Shown here: positions 1 to 12,131 of the stretch, piece by piece | Layout of the letters: every line of letters starts with the position of its first letter | Numbering within the stretch: the first letter of the stretch is position 1 | Assembly: GCF_017654505.1 (NCBI RefSeq) | Contig: NC_054569.1 | Location: 4,179,492-4,243,491, forward strand | Source: Polyodon spathula | Taxonomy: Eukaryota > Chordata > Actinopteri > Acipenseriformes > Polyodontidae | Reading direction: 5' to 3' | DNA: 64,000 bases | Position numbers and translations under genes: made by a program | Notes under the pieces: generated by a model | Told to the model about the DNA's origin: nothing | Seen by the model: the letters and a program-made list of their open reading frames with translations, nothing else | Databases searched by the model: none

Positions 1-3000
1 TCGACTGGCTGTCTGGCTGTGAGGGGTCTAACACAGTATGTGTGTGATTCATTACTTTAACTCTTTCAGCAATGCAGATCTGTATATAAATGAGGTTTGT
101 TCAGTACATGTTGCTAATGTATGGAGAGCCACCAACACAATCACATAAAACGTGTGCCAAGTAAATACACGGAAATTGCATCTACTGTACAGTGTAACTA
201 CATCTAGTTAGCGTACTTGTATTTAGAAAGTGTGTCCAAAATACAATGAATGAATGAGGGCATATAAACAAAACACTGATCTTGGTCTGCATTTCCGATA
301 ACAAAAAAAGCTTATTTTTGTTAACTATTTTGCATAAGACAGTATAATTTCCTATCAGTATTTCTCTATTTAGTGTATGCGTGTAGCGGGGTATGCATGG
401 AATCCTTCAACACTTCAAACCCATGTCTTCTTGTGTGCTCTGGGTTCCTGTATCAATATAATAATGAACTGGCAGAATGAATACTGAAACGCTTACATTA
501 ATTCCAATTCTATATTCTGTTCAGTTTCTCCGGAGTCACAATTATACATGCAGCTGTAATTAGACAGCTGTCTTTAGAGCCATGGAAATAAGATTGTTTC
601 AGAGTGCTGGCAACAGTTCTGTTGGCATTGTCTGCAGCGACTAACAAAAGCATTCGGTATTTGAGAGCACAATCACAACCAGGGTTTTTAAAGAAAAATA
701 CTTGCCTGCCATTTGAACCATTTATTTTTGTTGCAGGGGTGGGGGGTTTAGTGGTCCCTTAGTAATGCATCAGCTGCATCAGCTTTGTGAAGGAGCACCC
801 CCAGTCCAAAAATATTACAACACTTTGTTTTTTTGAACTAATTTAATTAAATTCAGATTTTATTTTTTTGCTCCAACACTGTAAAAAGCTGCATTGCACA
901 AGCGCAGCACATGGGAGGTTATAATGACAGTGTCTTGCCAACAACTGCAACGAGAAAAGCTTACCCGAACTAAAAGCCAGAAAAAACAGCATGTACAGTG
1001 TGCACCATCCAATACAAACACCAATAAATTATTGCTTTCACGTGCTACATGTTGGCTAAAGATATTAAACCAACGGCAGCCTTCAATATTGCCATACTGG
1101 TGGATATCAACATTCATTTTGTCTCTGGAAAAAGGCTACCACCAAGAGAATTCCTCACACTGGATTGGCTAGGAAGGCGTTCTCAAATGGGAGCGTTCCA
1201 AACCCCTCCTTTTCAAATCGAGGCAGCATTCATCAACATCAAGCGTGATTAACATATTGATTTCCTGAGTCTATCACACAGCAACCATCACACGGTAACC
1301 AGGCTACTGAAATATGCCATTTGCTCCAAGGGTGGGATCCGGACTGGTGTGTCACACATTTACAGTGTTATTAAAAGAGAGCAGACGTGGGGTTCTGAAA
1401 AGCTAAAATCCAGGAACAGACCGCAAACAGAACAGCGATAAACCTTCCTGCAGTTACATGGCATCAAATACGGGTTCATTTCTCTGGAGTAGGATGCAAG
1501 GAGCACATCGAAAAGGTTTGTTTTAAGTGTGTGTAAATGTTTTGAGGTTTGTTGGTAAGCTGGCTTCATCACTCAAGTTGTCACCCCCCACAACCCCCGA
1601 ACTCAATGACAGACGCTAATAGACGGTTAGCCACACAAAGACATGTGGTTTACTTTTTAGGGTAGCTTAGATCTTCTGATAGTAGCAATCCTCCAGTACT
1701 GTCCCGGTGCACCCTGGGAGAAAAACACCACTCCTAAAGTTTGACAATCTTTTCAGTTGTGTTGTGTTCCAGGGAAATGCAACAGCGTGCGACCGGGACT
1801 GCAAATTGATTTAAAGCAGCTTCGGCACACTTGTGCAAAGACAGTGATACAGCGTCATAGAATTGCAGTGCTTTAAAAGCGTTGACCAGAAGAGGCCATC
1901 ACCGTCTCTCAAATCCCACTAAATCTATGCAAATGCCAAGACCTCAACAAAGAATGCCATGGACTCAAGTTATAAAGCATCAGCATGCCTTTTCCTTAAC
2001 CGGCTCCAGTGCTTTCTGCAGGCGTACTTGTTTCCAGTGAAAATAAGTTGTCTGGTTAAAGCCATATTTCTGTCTTTAATAAAGGGGTTGCTTTTTACGT
2101 GTGAACTCGACACCTTCTTGTCCCCCCACATTTCCATTCATCTGTGGTCAGTACCATACATCATGCATTTAAATTACTTCCAGCTTTAGCACTCCTGTCC
2201 AATTCCATTTATGGATTCTTTGCTCAACTAATAACTACTGCAACACACAAAACAATGAAAACTTACAGCTACTGGAAACAAACGCACACATGCACACAAG
2301 TAAAATGACAACCCCTTTATACTGGCAGTGTATCATTCAGCATATGCACAACATGGTATATACCTTAGTGATGACCAAACACACATTACAATGGGAAGGC
2401 GTGCTCGGTTGGTTGGTAGATCCAGTGTTGGCAGGACATTAGAACACTTTTGATAGCCCTGATACATCAGCATCAGCAGTAGCAGGTACTATTCATTTTT
2501 GGGGGGGCTGTATTGCTGAGTCATATCTGATTCTTGCATTGCTGTTTTCTTATTTTAACAATTGCATTCATGGAACTTGCATTGATCAAAGACAGACTTT
2601 TGCGAGCAATTTGATATCTTGGGAAAACAATGCTGTATCTGAAGACAGCGCAACCTATTATGACTAATACATTATTTTAAAAAGCACCCATTTGAGGCAG
2701 TCCTCTTTTAAATCAGCTACATTAGAAGCATGGCTTTCAACAACATATCAGGAGTTGCGCTCGCATAATGGATACGACAGACAGCTGGTGTTTATCCGAG
2801 AAAGTACAGTTATACAGAAGTTTGGTTAACAGCGGGAATCTCATTAATAAAAGAACAGAACGTGCCTGGTGTATAGTTTATGATTCCCAAGGTGTTTAAA
2901 TTGATGGGTGAAGGGTGAGTAAACTATCTGAGCTTGACCAAGGGGAAGTTTCAGGGCACACTTGATGCTATGGAAATGGTTGAAGACCTGAATGTTCTAA

Positions 3001-3223
3001 AGATGAGGAAATATCACCCAAGAACTTCCTTCCCTAATTTGACAGCAACTTTCTGTTCAAGAGGAGCCTGGGGCATGTTCAAAAAAAGTGTTTTTTGCTA
3101 ATCATGAACCAAGAAACTTAAAGCAAGATGATCTGTTTATTCATTCAGTGTGCTTTTGACAGCCAAACTGTCTTCCCTCAAGCAAGATCCTATCTGATAT
3201 TCCAGATTAAACTGAACAAATAA

Positions 3224-3268
<45 letters not shown>
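3224..3268. repeat. (ATT)n microsatellite
   Basis: Uninterrupted trinucleotide ATT repeat. Confidence 0.97.
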
Positions 3269-3444
3269 TCAAAAGGAAAAATACAAATAAATAAAATCAA
3301 TCTTGTACCCCATCAGCTAAATAAATCTTAGGGAATTAACAAGATAAATACTGGTAATTATATTCTTATCTCCTTCAAATCCAATTCTATGTAACAGAAC
3401 TGAATTATAGCCTGAAGGAGGGAGGAGGCAAGCTGGCCCAGTGC

Positions 3445-3465
3445 AGAGAGAGAGAGAGAGAGAGA
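3445..3465. repeat. (GA)n microsatellite
   Basis: Pure GA dinucleotide run. Confidence 0.9.
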
Positions 3466-3889
3466 CTATTTAAATTTTTCTGTAAGAGATCAGGACACAC
3501 ACCCTAACAAGGACAGGTCTTTATCACAGTTTATTTTTTTGTGATGGTGTCAGACACTTCTTAGAGCGTTTTTTTTTTTTTTTTCCCCTCATGAAAAGGC
3601 AGAGTAAGCGTGCTGGTTATTTTTAGCCAAACTGAACAGATCCAAGCCCTCCAGTTACTGTACATTCGTCAAATGTTTGGAGAAGTGATACATCTAATAT
3701 TGACCTTCTCTCCAGATACGTTTCCTTCACACACGCTGCATTTTTAATTCACCCCTTTGGGTTGAGTGAAACACCGGACTGAGCCTCAGAGTATGCTCTT
3801 GCTTCATACTGAAGAGGCAATATGATTCCGTGATGCCTCTGTTACCTGTAGATCCAGACTAATGTGTATACTGTGTCCCTGTCAATCCC

Positions 3890-4135
3890 TTCATCTGCCC
3901 GTACCACTACACACTGTATTCACCCGAGTTATGCACCATGTTACTGGATCCTCAGCTGATGCACTGTTCTTGCACTGCTATTATGTCATTGTAGATATAA
4001 CTTGTTGCATCCTATTTCATATTGTATTTAGTAGTAGTATTATTTGCCCTGACTGTAAACTATACAGTATTTAAATATTAATCTTCCACTGTAACCCTGT
4101 AACACCTCAGATAAAAGGCGCCTGCCACATACATA
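3890..4135 (+). mobile_element. L2-tail-like interspersed repeat, copy 1
   Basis: Shares long blocks with the repeat at 49165-49445 on the other strand, for example ttactggatcctcagctgat, tagatataacttgttgcatc and ctgactgtaaac. It ends in gataaaaggcgcctgcca followed by an ataaataata tail. That ending is a recurrent 3' tail of fish LINEs and their SINEs. No protein is encoded. More diverged than copy 2, with an internal deletion near its 3' end. Confidence 0.7.
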
Positions 4136-4550
4136 AATAATACATAACATAGCCCATATCCCCAATAAAACTGAAGAGAAACGTAACGTACTGCAGCTCA
4201 GCTATCATCACCCGCAGTTGTTTTCACTAGGTGGAAATGGTGCATTTTGTTTTAAGTTCAATATGCTTACCTCAGTCAAACAGGCATATGTACACCCAAC
4301 AAACTTTATTTGAGAATATACCATTTTCTGGTAACACCAAGTGAACCTATCAGATGAATACACTGGATTCTAGAATGCACTGGATTCTGTTTATATTAGT
4401 GTATCAGTCTCAAAAATATTAACACGTAGGCATCAAAGGGACCTTCCTGTTCTTCGCAGCAGTTTCTAAGCTGAGGCCAATTATAACATGAGAGGTCATT
4501 AAATTACCAGCCTCTGCTGGAATTCATGTGTATGAATAACACAAACGTTT

Positions 4551-4571
4551 AAAAAAAAAAAAAAAAAAAAA
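4551..4571. repeat. Poly(A) run
   Basis: 21 consecutive A on the plus strand. No retroposon was recognised upstream of it. Confidence 0.9.
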
Positions 4572-7500
4572 GAATGCACAGGTCAAGCAAAACAAGACAG
4601 GCTTTGGTCAGTGCAATGTTAGTCAAACAGCACTGCGCTAATAAAATAATAAAAGCCTGCCCCCCACAGCACTTTGCGTCAGGATGTTTAAGGGCGTCCA
4701 GCGACAATCAAAGGGGCTGGAACAATGCAAATGCTGTGTTACTAGCGGCTGCTGGGGGCTGTAACCTAAAGCACACCTCTCTATTACCAAACACAACGGC
4801 TACACTCTCGCTCCCTCGACTGGCAGTCTGCAGGGGGCTGCGGTCTGAATACACTATTGAGGCTGAGAACTAATAGAAGGCTTATTATAGAAAAAGTATG
4901 TACCAAAAAAAAGCAGCCCCAGCTGAAACAGGGACAGCTTCAAAGCAGCGTGACTTGACCCAGTTCAGAAGGGCTTCAAAATATGAAAAAGAGGAGATGC
5001 AAACGTACACTAAGCACAGTACGTTGTAGAGCTTTCAAGAATAAGCACGCTTTTTTTTTTAGTGTTGCAGAAAAAAGTACAATACTTTTAATATACATTA
5101 TAAATAAAACTTTTAGCTAGAAGGCTTTCATTTTTTCACAAAAACACATATGCCGATTTTGCCATACATTCTTAAGCTGAAACATCTAAGGTTTACAATT
5201 AGTTCCAGTGCCTGTATAAACGTCTCCTGGTAGAAGGCACAGAAGGGGGCAAGCACAATCAACGGCTCCTCTTCTTCAGAAAGGGAACGTGAACACATAC
5301 AACAAAAGGAGGAGGTCAAAACCTTTAAGCCTGTGGAAGAATCGGACCATGTGAATGCAGACCCGATTATTCTTTTAGTTTCAATAGCTTTCTGCTGCCT
5401 CAGTGTTCCTGCCCTTTGGTCGTAGAAGCAGCCCTTTCTCCCCTTATTATCACTCCCTTCCATGAACATGTCAGTATATCGAATTGCGTGAAATCTCAAA
5501 CAGTAACAAATACCAAGCAGCCCCTGGAAGACCCTTGGCTAAAGCGTTTGAACAACTTCAGAGAGCTTTAGGGGGGATAAAAAGGCATAGGGCTTGTGTA
5601 TTCCTGTCGTCCAACCAAGAGACATGCAAAAAAAGGCTTGATATCCAACAGTCAACAGCGCTGTAACCTTGGCTAGCCCATTAACAGATGCCTAAGTTAA
5701 ATGTTTGCACAGTAACTTTAGGAGAATTTTGATAGACAAGATCAGAAAACATGCTTCAATAAAATCCCTCAGTTCTGATGTTACGATTAAGGACGTCAGG
5801 CATTCCCTGATAATCCGAACCAAGCTAATAAAACCTACTAAATCTGCAGAACTACTTTTAAAAAAATAAATAAGTGTTTTTATTTCTTAGCGGCATCTGT
5901 CAACCTTACCCGTCACATTTAAACCTGTAATGCCCAGCCTTTTGGAAATGAAAAAAAGCTATTTATTTATGGAACTAAATCTTGTGCAAAACACATCTTG
6001 TTGCATATGAAAAATTCAGGCTTGTGAGGCTGGATTTTCAAAAATAACAACAATTCAGCAAGGTGGCTAAGCATTGTATCACATGCGACGCAGAAACGGG
6101 CATTACAGTGTTAATCTATTCACACCAGTCCAATTATACAATTTGATTAAAATTAAAAAGGTTCAATTGTCTTCAATTAATCATTTAATATCCACCTGCA
6201 AGTGGGCTAAGCAAGTCTAAAGAGATATAATTAAATCTCTGGTCATGTTCTGTTCTTTTTATGAGCGATCTGCTGCCCTGCTTCTTCATACTAGGCAGAA
6301 CGTATCTGGCATGCCCGTGGATGTATAAATACACCCTACATCCTGGATTGCTTTTCTCCCTTGCTGCGTTTACCTTGCACTAGACGCAGGGCATGAACAC
6401 ACCGCACACTGGATGCTGTTCATGTCTCTGCTCTCCTCCAAAGCAGTGAGCGTTTTCCACTTACTGTATATCTCCACCCAAGTGTTAATGACTAACTCAC
6501 TTGGAAGATGCAAGCAAACGCTTTGCATCCCCGTGCTCGTGGGTTTATTTTTAACCATTTTCCGCAGAAGACAACAGAACAAAGGTGACAGCTTCTGAAT
6601 GAAAGGGCTATTAATCCATCACATCTTGTTTAAAAAAAAAAACCCTGTTGTCACAGCATCACACACTGGGTTTATTTCCTCCAAACACATCTCTATTTCT
6701 CTGACCTCACTATAATTAGCCCGTACTCCACAACAGAACCTGAACACTGTGTTATGTGAATATATTGCGATTAATAAACTGAAATGAGAGAACACGGGTA
6801 CTTATTAGTGGTGCGCACTGTGAAGTGATAATATCCACAACTTCGCTCCCGACAACTATCAAACAGCAGAGAGGTACAATATTGATAATATATCTGTAAA
6901 TATACACGCATATAAAAAGGTACGGCATGCTTTTTCCAGGTCGTGTTTTTAAAGCTTCTGTCAGTAACAGAGTGCTATGAAGTAGAATGTCTTTCAGTGC
7001 AAGGAGAATGCAGGGTTTAAATGCCGTCACAAAGGGTTAATCATGCTGGACCCCGGGGTGCTCGACTCCCGAAAGCCCTTTTCCCGAAGCACTCTGACCC
7101 CGGAATCTATTGTTTTCCAGCAATCCATTCCGTATGACCACTGAGGCGTCTGTAATGCTTGTAGGGTCTGTTTCTGTGTCATTCCCACCACACAACTTCA
7201 AGGCTGTGGCTGCAGGAAGATTATGCAGGATTTCCATGGCAGATGGTGCAGTTTTGTACGACAAACCGTTTTGTTGTGGATTTCAAACCCACAAGCCGCT
7301 TTCTGAAACAAATAATTTGCAAGTCCTGGCAGTAGGAGCCCAACTAAAGTATCAGATAAAAGTCTCAACTATCGTCGAAGGTGTCAGTTTAAAAGAGAGA
7401 GCTGTGCTTATTTACTTTCAACCACCGTTTTGACGGTCAGTCTTTAAAAACAATACAGATGAAAGTGGATTCAATTAAACTGCAAATCATATTTCATCTA

Positions 7501-8735
7501 CTGAAACACATTGGTCAAAGTACCATTTACTGGTTTTTATATGGACTTCCAAATGTGTCTCCGAAAGCTGCTAGCCCCCCACACTACCTCTCACCTTATT
7601 AAATGCCTAACAGAATTGTCCAAGACATGTCTACAAAGCCTCTGTGGTCCACTTTGTGCCCCCAACCCCCAACCCTTTGCACTCTCACACCCAAGTGAAG
7701 GCCTGACTGAGCAACAACACTGGCTTTCCCACAAGGCCCCTGGGGGCTCCTGTTTCACTCAGGCAATGAAAGGACCTACTGTAAATGACGGGGGCCTGTT
7801 TGACCATGCCATTGTCTGTGGTGAGACCCCTGCATCTACTCTACTGTAACTGAGCTGCCTCGCCACAATGGAGCCTCTCATGGCTCTTATAACCTCTGCT
7901 TCAATGTGCTGCACCCACTGGGTCAGGATTAAAAAAGCACTGTCAGGTTCTCCACTCCAAGGGGGGGGCACAGTTTAAAGAGGCTCTGTCCCCGTCCCCC
8001 CCTCCCCCCCCATTGTTAATGTTAGCACAAGCTGTAAAGTGGGACAGAATGGAGCATGTCTAACAGAAGTTCACTAAAAACTTTTTTGTTTTGTTTTTTT
8101 GTTTGTTTGTTTTTACTCACAGCAGTTGAGTCATGTGAGGTACTGGAATATATGCTCACAGCACCCCACTATGGTGTGCGATAACCCAGTAATGCTTTAA
8201 AATAGCCACACATTCACAGAACCTCAGATGAAGATCTTACAAATAGTTTTTTTTTTTTTTTTCGTACCACAAATCACACAAAAGTTAAAATGAGGTGGAA
8301 GGTCTGCCTTTCTGCATTGTAATCCAGGAGGAGAAGTTGAAATAAATTCTTTGCCCATTCTTATATTTTACAAACCATCCTTGAGTGAAGAACAGGGTCA
8401 AAGGCCAAGTGAAATATTTCCACACAATAAGGCGTTTGCAAGTCTTCAGGAAGCTGGTTTTTAAAGATAATAGAACTGCCGCTCTAAAAACCCAGCTTCC
8501 TCACCTCTGCTCGAGTACTGCAGTGATGACAGGCAGCCCCACCTCTACGTTATTGAATAGCTGCATGTTATAACTGGCAGTTGTATAACAAATCAGGAAC
8601 TGAATGCATACAACAAGAGCTTCCTGAAGCTGACTGTTACCTTATTCATAAAATAAGTTAAAATAAATAAACACAACTCTATTCAGCAGGCTGCAAAGCT
8701 CACTTGTTTCACTTGACTAAAACAACAACTCCAGG

Positions 8736-9240
8736 GACTCTCGAGTGACGCATCCAGTAAAGGCACTCAGTGTGGAGTGCAGGACACGCCCTATAGCCTG
8801 GACGTCACCGGTTCGAGTCCAGGCTACTCCACTGCCGACTGTGGACGGGAGCTCCCAGGGGGCGGCGGCACACAATTGGCAGAGTGCCGCCCGAGGGAGG
8901 TGGGGGGATCTTAGGTTGGCCAGGGTGTCCTCGGCTCACCGTGCACCAGCGACCCCTGTAATCTGGCCTGGCGCCTGTGGGCTTGCCCATAAGCTGCCCA
9001 GAGCTGCGTTGTCCTCCGACGCTGTAGCTCTGAGGTGGCTGCATGGTGGGTCTGCAGTGTGAAAAGAAGCGGTCGGCTGACGGCACACGCTTCGGAGGAC
9101 AGAGTGTGTTCGTCTTCAACCCTCCCGAGTCAGCGCGGGGGTGGTGTCGGTGAGCTGATCCTAAAAATAATTGGCTATTCTAAACTGGGAGAAAATGATA
9201 AAAAATAAATTAAATTGCCTACTACTAAATAAAATAAATA
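8736..9240 (+). mobile_element. tRNA-headed SINE with 12-base target-site duplication
   Basis: The element is flanked by perfect direct repeats aacaactccagg at 8724-8735 and 9241-9252, the signature of target-primed retrotransposition. The head contains a perfect RNA polymerase III B box, ggttcgagtcc (8811-8821), and an A-box-like gtggagtgcagg upstream. The GC-rich body (about 8820-9150) is followed by ataattggctattctaaac and an A/T-rich tail ending in aaataaataaa. At about 505 bases it is long for a SINE. Two open frames on opposite strands within it are composition artefacts. The family is not assigned. Confidence 0.85.
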
Positions 9241-11344
9241 AACAACTCCAGGCTGGAACCTTTCTGTACAAACGGACCCATCATGGGGATTATTGGCATG
9301 GTGTTGTGTTGCTCTCCTTGCTTAAAGCAGCAATTCAAGTTGCTGTTCCCCCAGCTTGCATAATGACCCCCCCCCCACCCCCCAACACAGAAGAGAGGGG
9401 GACTTAATGTTCTCATCTTCAAAATGCTAACTAACCTCAAGCTCTATTTTGTATGCAAGTACTGTCACTACACCATCTATCATTCATCTCAAGCAACTGT
9501 TAATCCCTTCGGGGGGTTTTGTCAACAAATACATAAATCAATTATGGTTTTAAGCTTTCTTCCAAGATTTACCCAACTGATCCCTTAGGATTACAAAGCA
9601 GCTTAGAAAAGTTCCTGTCGCCCACAACTGTCCCAACAGCTACCACTCCACGCTGTGTTGCAAAACTCTAGTTCCCCTTTTGGAAGACAACTGATACTAT
9701 TCATCTAGGTTCCACAGTGACAACAAAATATATAAAAATGTAACATTTTAAAAATCTACCAAATCTGAAGAGAACTGCTCGTCTTGTTTTGCTGCCAAAG
9801 AACGCAAAGAACCAAGAGCTTTGGGAGATGAGGAAACAATACAAGGCGCTCATGTGTGCACTATTACAGTTAGCCTGAAAACAGGTCAGCAGGCTGAATG
9901 CCACGCATTCCTCATTCTTCCATTTTAACAGCCAATTTACTTAGTGAAAAATGCTATTGTTTATCTTTTATGGTAAAAATGTTGTTTTTTTATTTATTTT
10001 TTTCCTTTACCCTGGATGCAGCTGAAACCACTTTTCAGCTTTTAGTTAAAAAAACAAATGATGCTCAGGAGTCTACTATGAACCAAGACATATCTAATGA
10101 TAGGAACTGCTAGTGATCACGCAATCTCATATCACCAAATAAACATGTAGTAAGAAAAGCACATGCCCTGCGATTACCTTTAACTGCACACCTGTGCTGG
10201 AGATAACCCCACCCATCCCATATCAGTGTCCAGCAACAGGGCTTATCAAACCAACTATTTACAAACAGCACTAACTAAACCAAATGCCTGCCCCTTGAGC
10301 AAATGAATGGAGGATGAAATACAGCTTGTGTCCTTGGCCCATCGATTACCTGGTTAGAAACCCCCGGCCCCCTCCTAGTACAGTACAGGAATAGCTGCAG
10401 CGTGCTCAACCTGCCATTGTGATCGCTAGTTTATGATCTCCTCTTTCGCACACTTGTGTCGCTCCATTGGGGCCCCTGCCACTCATTCACAGGCTATTCA
10501 CCCTGCAACAAAAGGGCTAATTAGAGCCCCCCACAGCAGAAGCCAGAAGATGGTTCTGATTTGCTGCTCCGGGTGGAAGTCCCATCCCCCCCCTCCTCGA
10601 GTGTATTCTGAGGCTGTGCTTGCATTCACCCGAGCGTCTGCACGCCTGGCTTGCCTCTTTGCTCTGGTTCTTTAAGATGCGAGCGCACTGGCGGCATGTT
10701 AAAACCGGTGATGGAGAACATCACGTCTTCTGTTATGAAGTCAAGAAACGAGAAGCTAACAGCATATTGCCAGAGATTAAAATCCCAGCGCTGGAATGAA
10801 ATAATAATAATGCTTGCAAGTACAAAAAAATATATCAAAATGAAATACTGTAGTTTTTGTCATTTTGCAAAGCATATCAAATTGGTTGTAAACAAAAGCA
10901 TTAGTCTATATTGGACTTGGCCTCTCCATGTTGATTTCCCCCTGTGTGATCTTGTTAGATTGACTCCATGTCCCCCATTCTGGGCTGGGGAACTGTTTCA
11001 GGGGGAAATTTGGCCAATAGGCTTCAATCTGTTTTACCTACCGAAACACCCAATCAAAGAGAGCTGGAGTGTTGGCCCCAACTCTATAAACTCTTTGCCA
11101 GCAGCTGGCCCCACTGTCCTTATTCTTCTGCCTGCTACCTGAAAGAGGAACCGCAGCTCTGCTGCTGCTGCTGCTGCTCGGGTTCATTTTATCATCAGTT
11201 TCCTTCATCTGACCACAAGCGCACAAATGGAATGCAGCAGGGGCCCCAGACTCCGCATTTCATAACACATTTCAAGGCAGGTAGCAAGGGACCGTCTCCC
11301 TTTGTTGAGGTTTGCAGTTACTCTTCAGTGCTCAAAGAAACAGA

Positions 11345-11364
11345 GGGGGGGGGGGGGGGGGGGG
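11345..11364. repeat. Poly(G) run, 20 bases
   Basis: Uninterrupted G20 on the plus strand, capable of forming a G-quadruplex. Confidence 0.9.
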
Positions 11365-11615
11365 TCTATCTCGCACTACAAAACAACGTAAAAAGATATT
11401 ACGCAATGGGCTCTGCCCTTCTCTCTCCCACGCAAAGTCAGTTTGCATGCGTTGCATAGCTCTTGTAAGCCGCAGCCTCCTAATTTTAAACAGCTTTTAA
11501 TAAAAAAAAATAAAAAAATCTTAACAAGCCTCTGAAGGCAGTTGGGTGGTTGGAGGAGATTATAGATCACTTCTCTGTACCTGATGCCTAATGTTGGCGA
11601 GGTGAAATAAGGATG

Positions 11616-12131
11616 TGTGGCAGTGCGATTGCCCTGCACAGTGGTAAATTAGTGTTGGTGTGGTTTATATGTGGGAATGGGTTTATTTTGTGTCGTTCTG
11701 GAACTTGATTAGTTTGACTGTATTATTGTTTACAGACGGGCGCTCGATTGAGACTTGCTGCCTGCTATGCTTGGCTGAGGGAAGGGCAGCAAGTGATTGG
11801 CTGTGCTGGTCCTCAATCAGCACATGGGCGGGTCTCGACCGAGTGTCCGTCAGTTTAAAAACATCCGCGGGAGATTGCTCGGGGCTGCTGCAAGGCCTGC
11901 CGTTTTCACGGCACCTTTTGAGTTACAGTTTGGGGGTATTGTGTTTTATTTTGCACTTTTTGTACAGTTTGCTGTATTTGTCCTCACATGACCGCCTTTA
12001 TTTTACTTTTGTTTTCTGTTTTTGTTGATAAATCCTGCGCGCCTGTGCCGGCGTTTCAACACCACGTCTGTCTCTCTGTATGCTTGAACAGCGGCGACCC
12101 ACACGCGTGACTCGAGGAAGACCCTGTCACA
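11616..12131. mobile_element. Candidate solo LTR (unclassified)
   Basis: A 516-base block starting tgtggcag and ending ctgtcaca, that is TG...CA with a short inverted repeat, flanked by ggatg on the left and gtatg on the right (a 5-base duplication with one mismatch). Its centre is GC- and CpG-rich, unlike the AT-rich surroundings, and a T-rich stretch with gataaatcc lies near the right end. The structure fits a solo LTR, but a DNA transposon with TGTG ends is possible. No retroviral coding sequence is nearby. Confidence 0.45.

Noticed and set aside
5128..5499. 123-residue minus-strand frame
   Set aside because: No recognisable motif, AT-rich codons, no splice or promoter context; chance frame in intron.
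8811..8821. Perfect tRNA B box suggesting a tRNA gene
   Set aside because: The surrounding 75 bases do not fold as a cloverleaf I can draw, and flanking duplications show it is a SINE head.
8745..9119. Two frames of about 105 residues on opposite strands
   Set aside because: Both lie inside the SINE and are due to its GC-rich body.
10651..11459. Two overlapping 163-residue frames
   Set aside because: No domain, low-complexity Cys and Gly stretches from CTG and G runs, no splice context; probably chance.
11660..12028. 122-residue Leu/Ser-rich frame
   Set aside because: Lies within the candidate LTR, with no envelope, gag or pol similarity that I can see.
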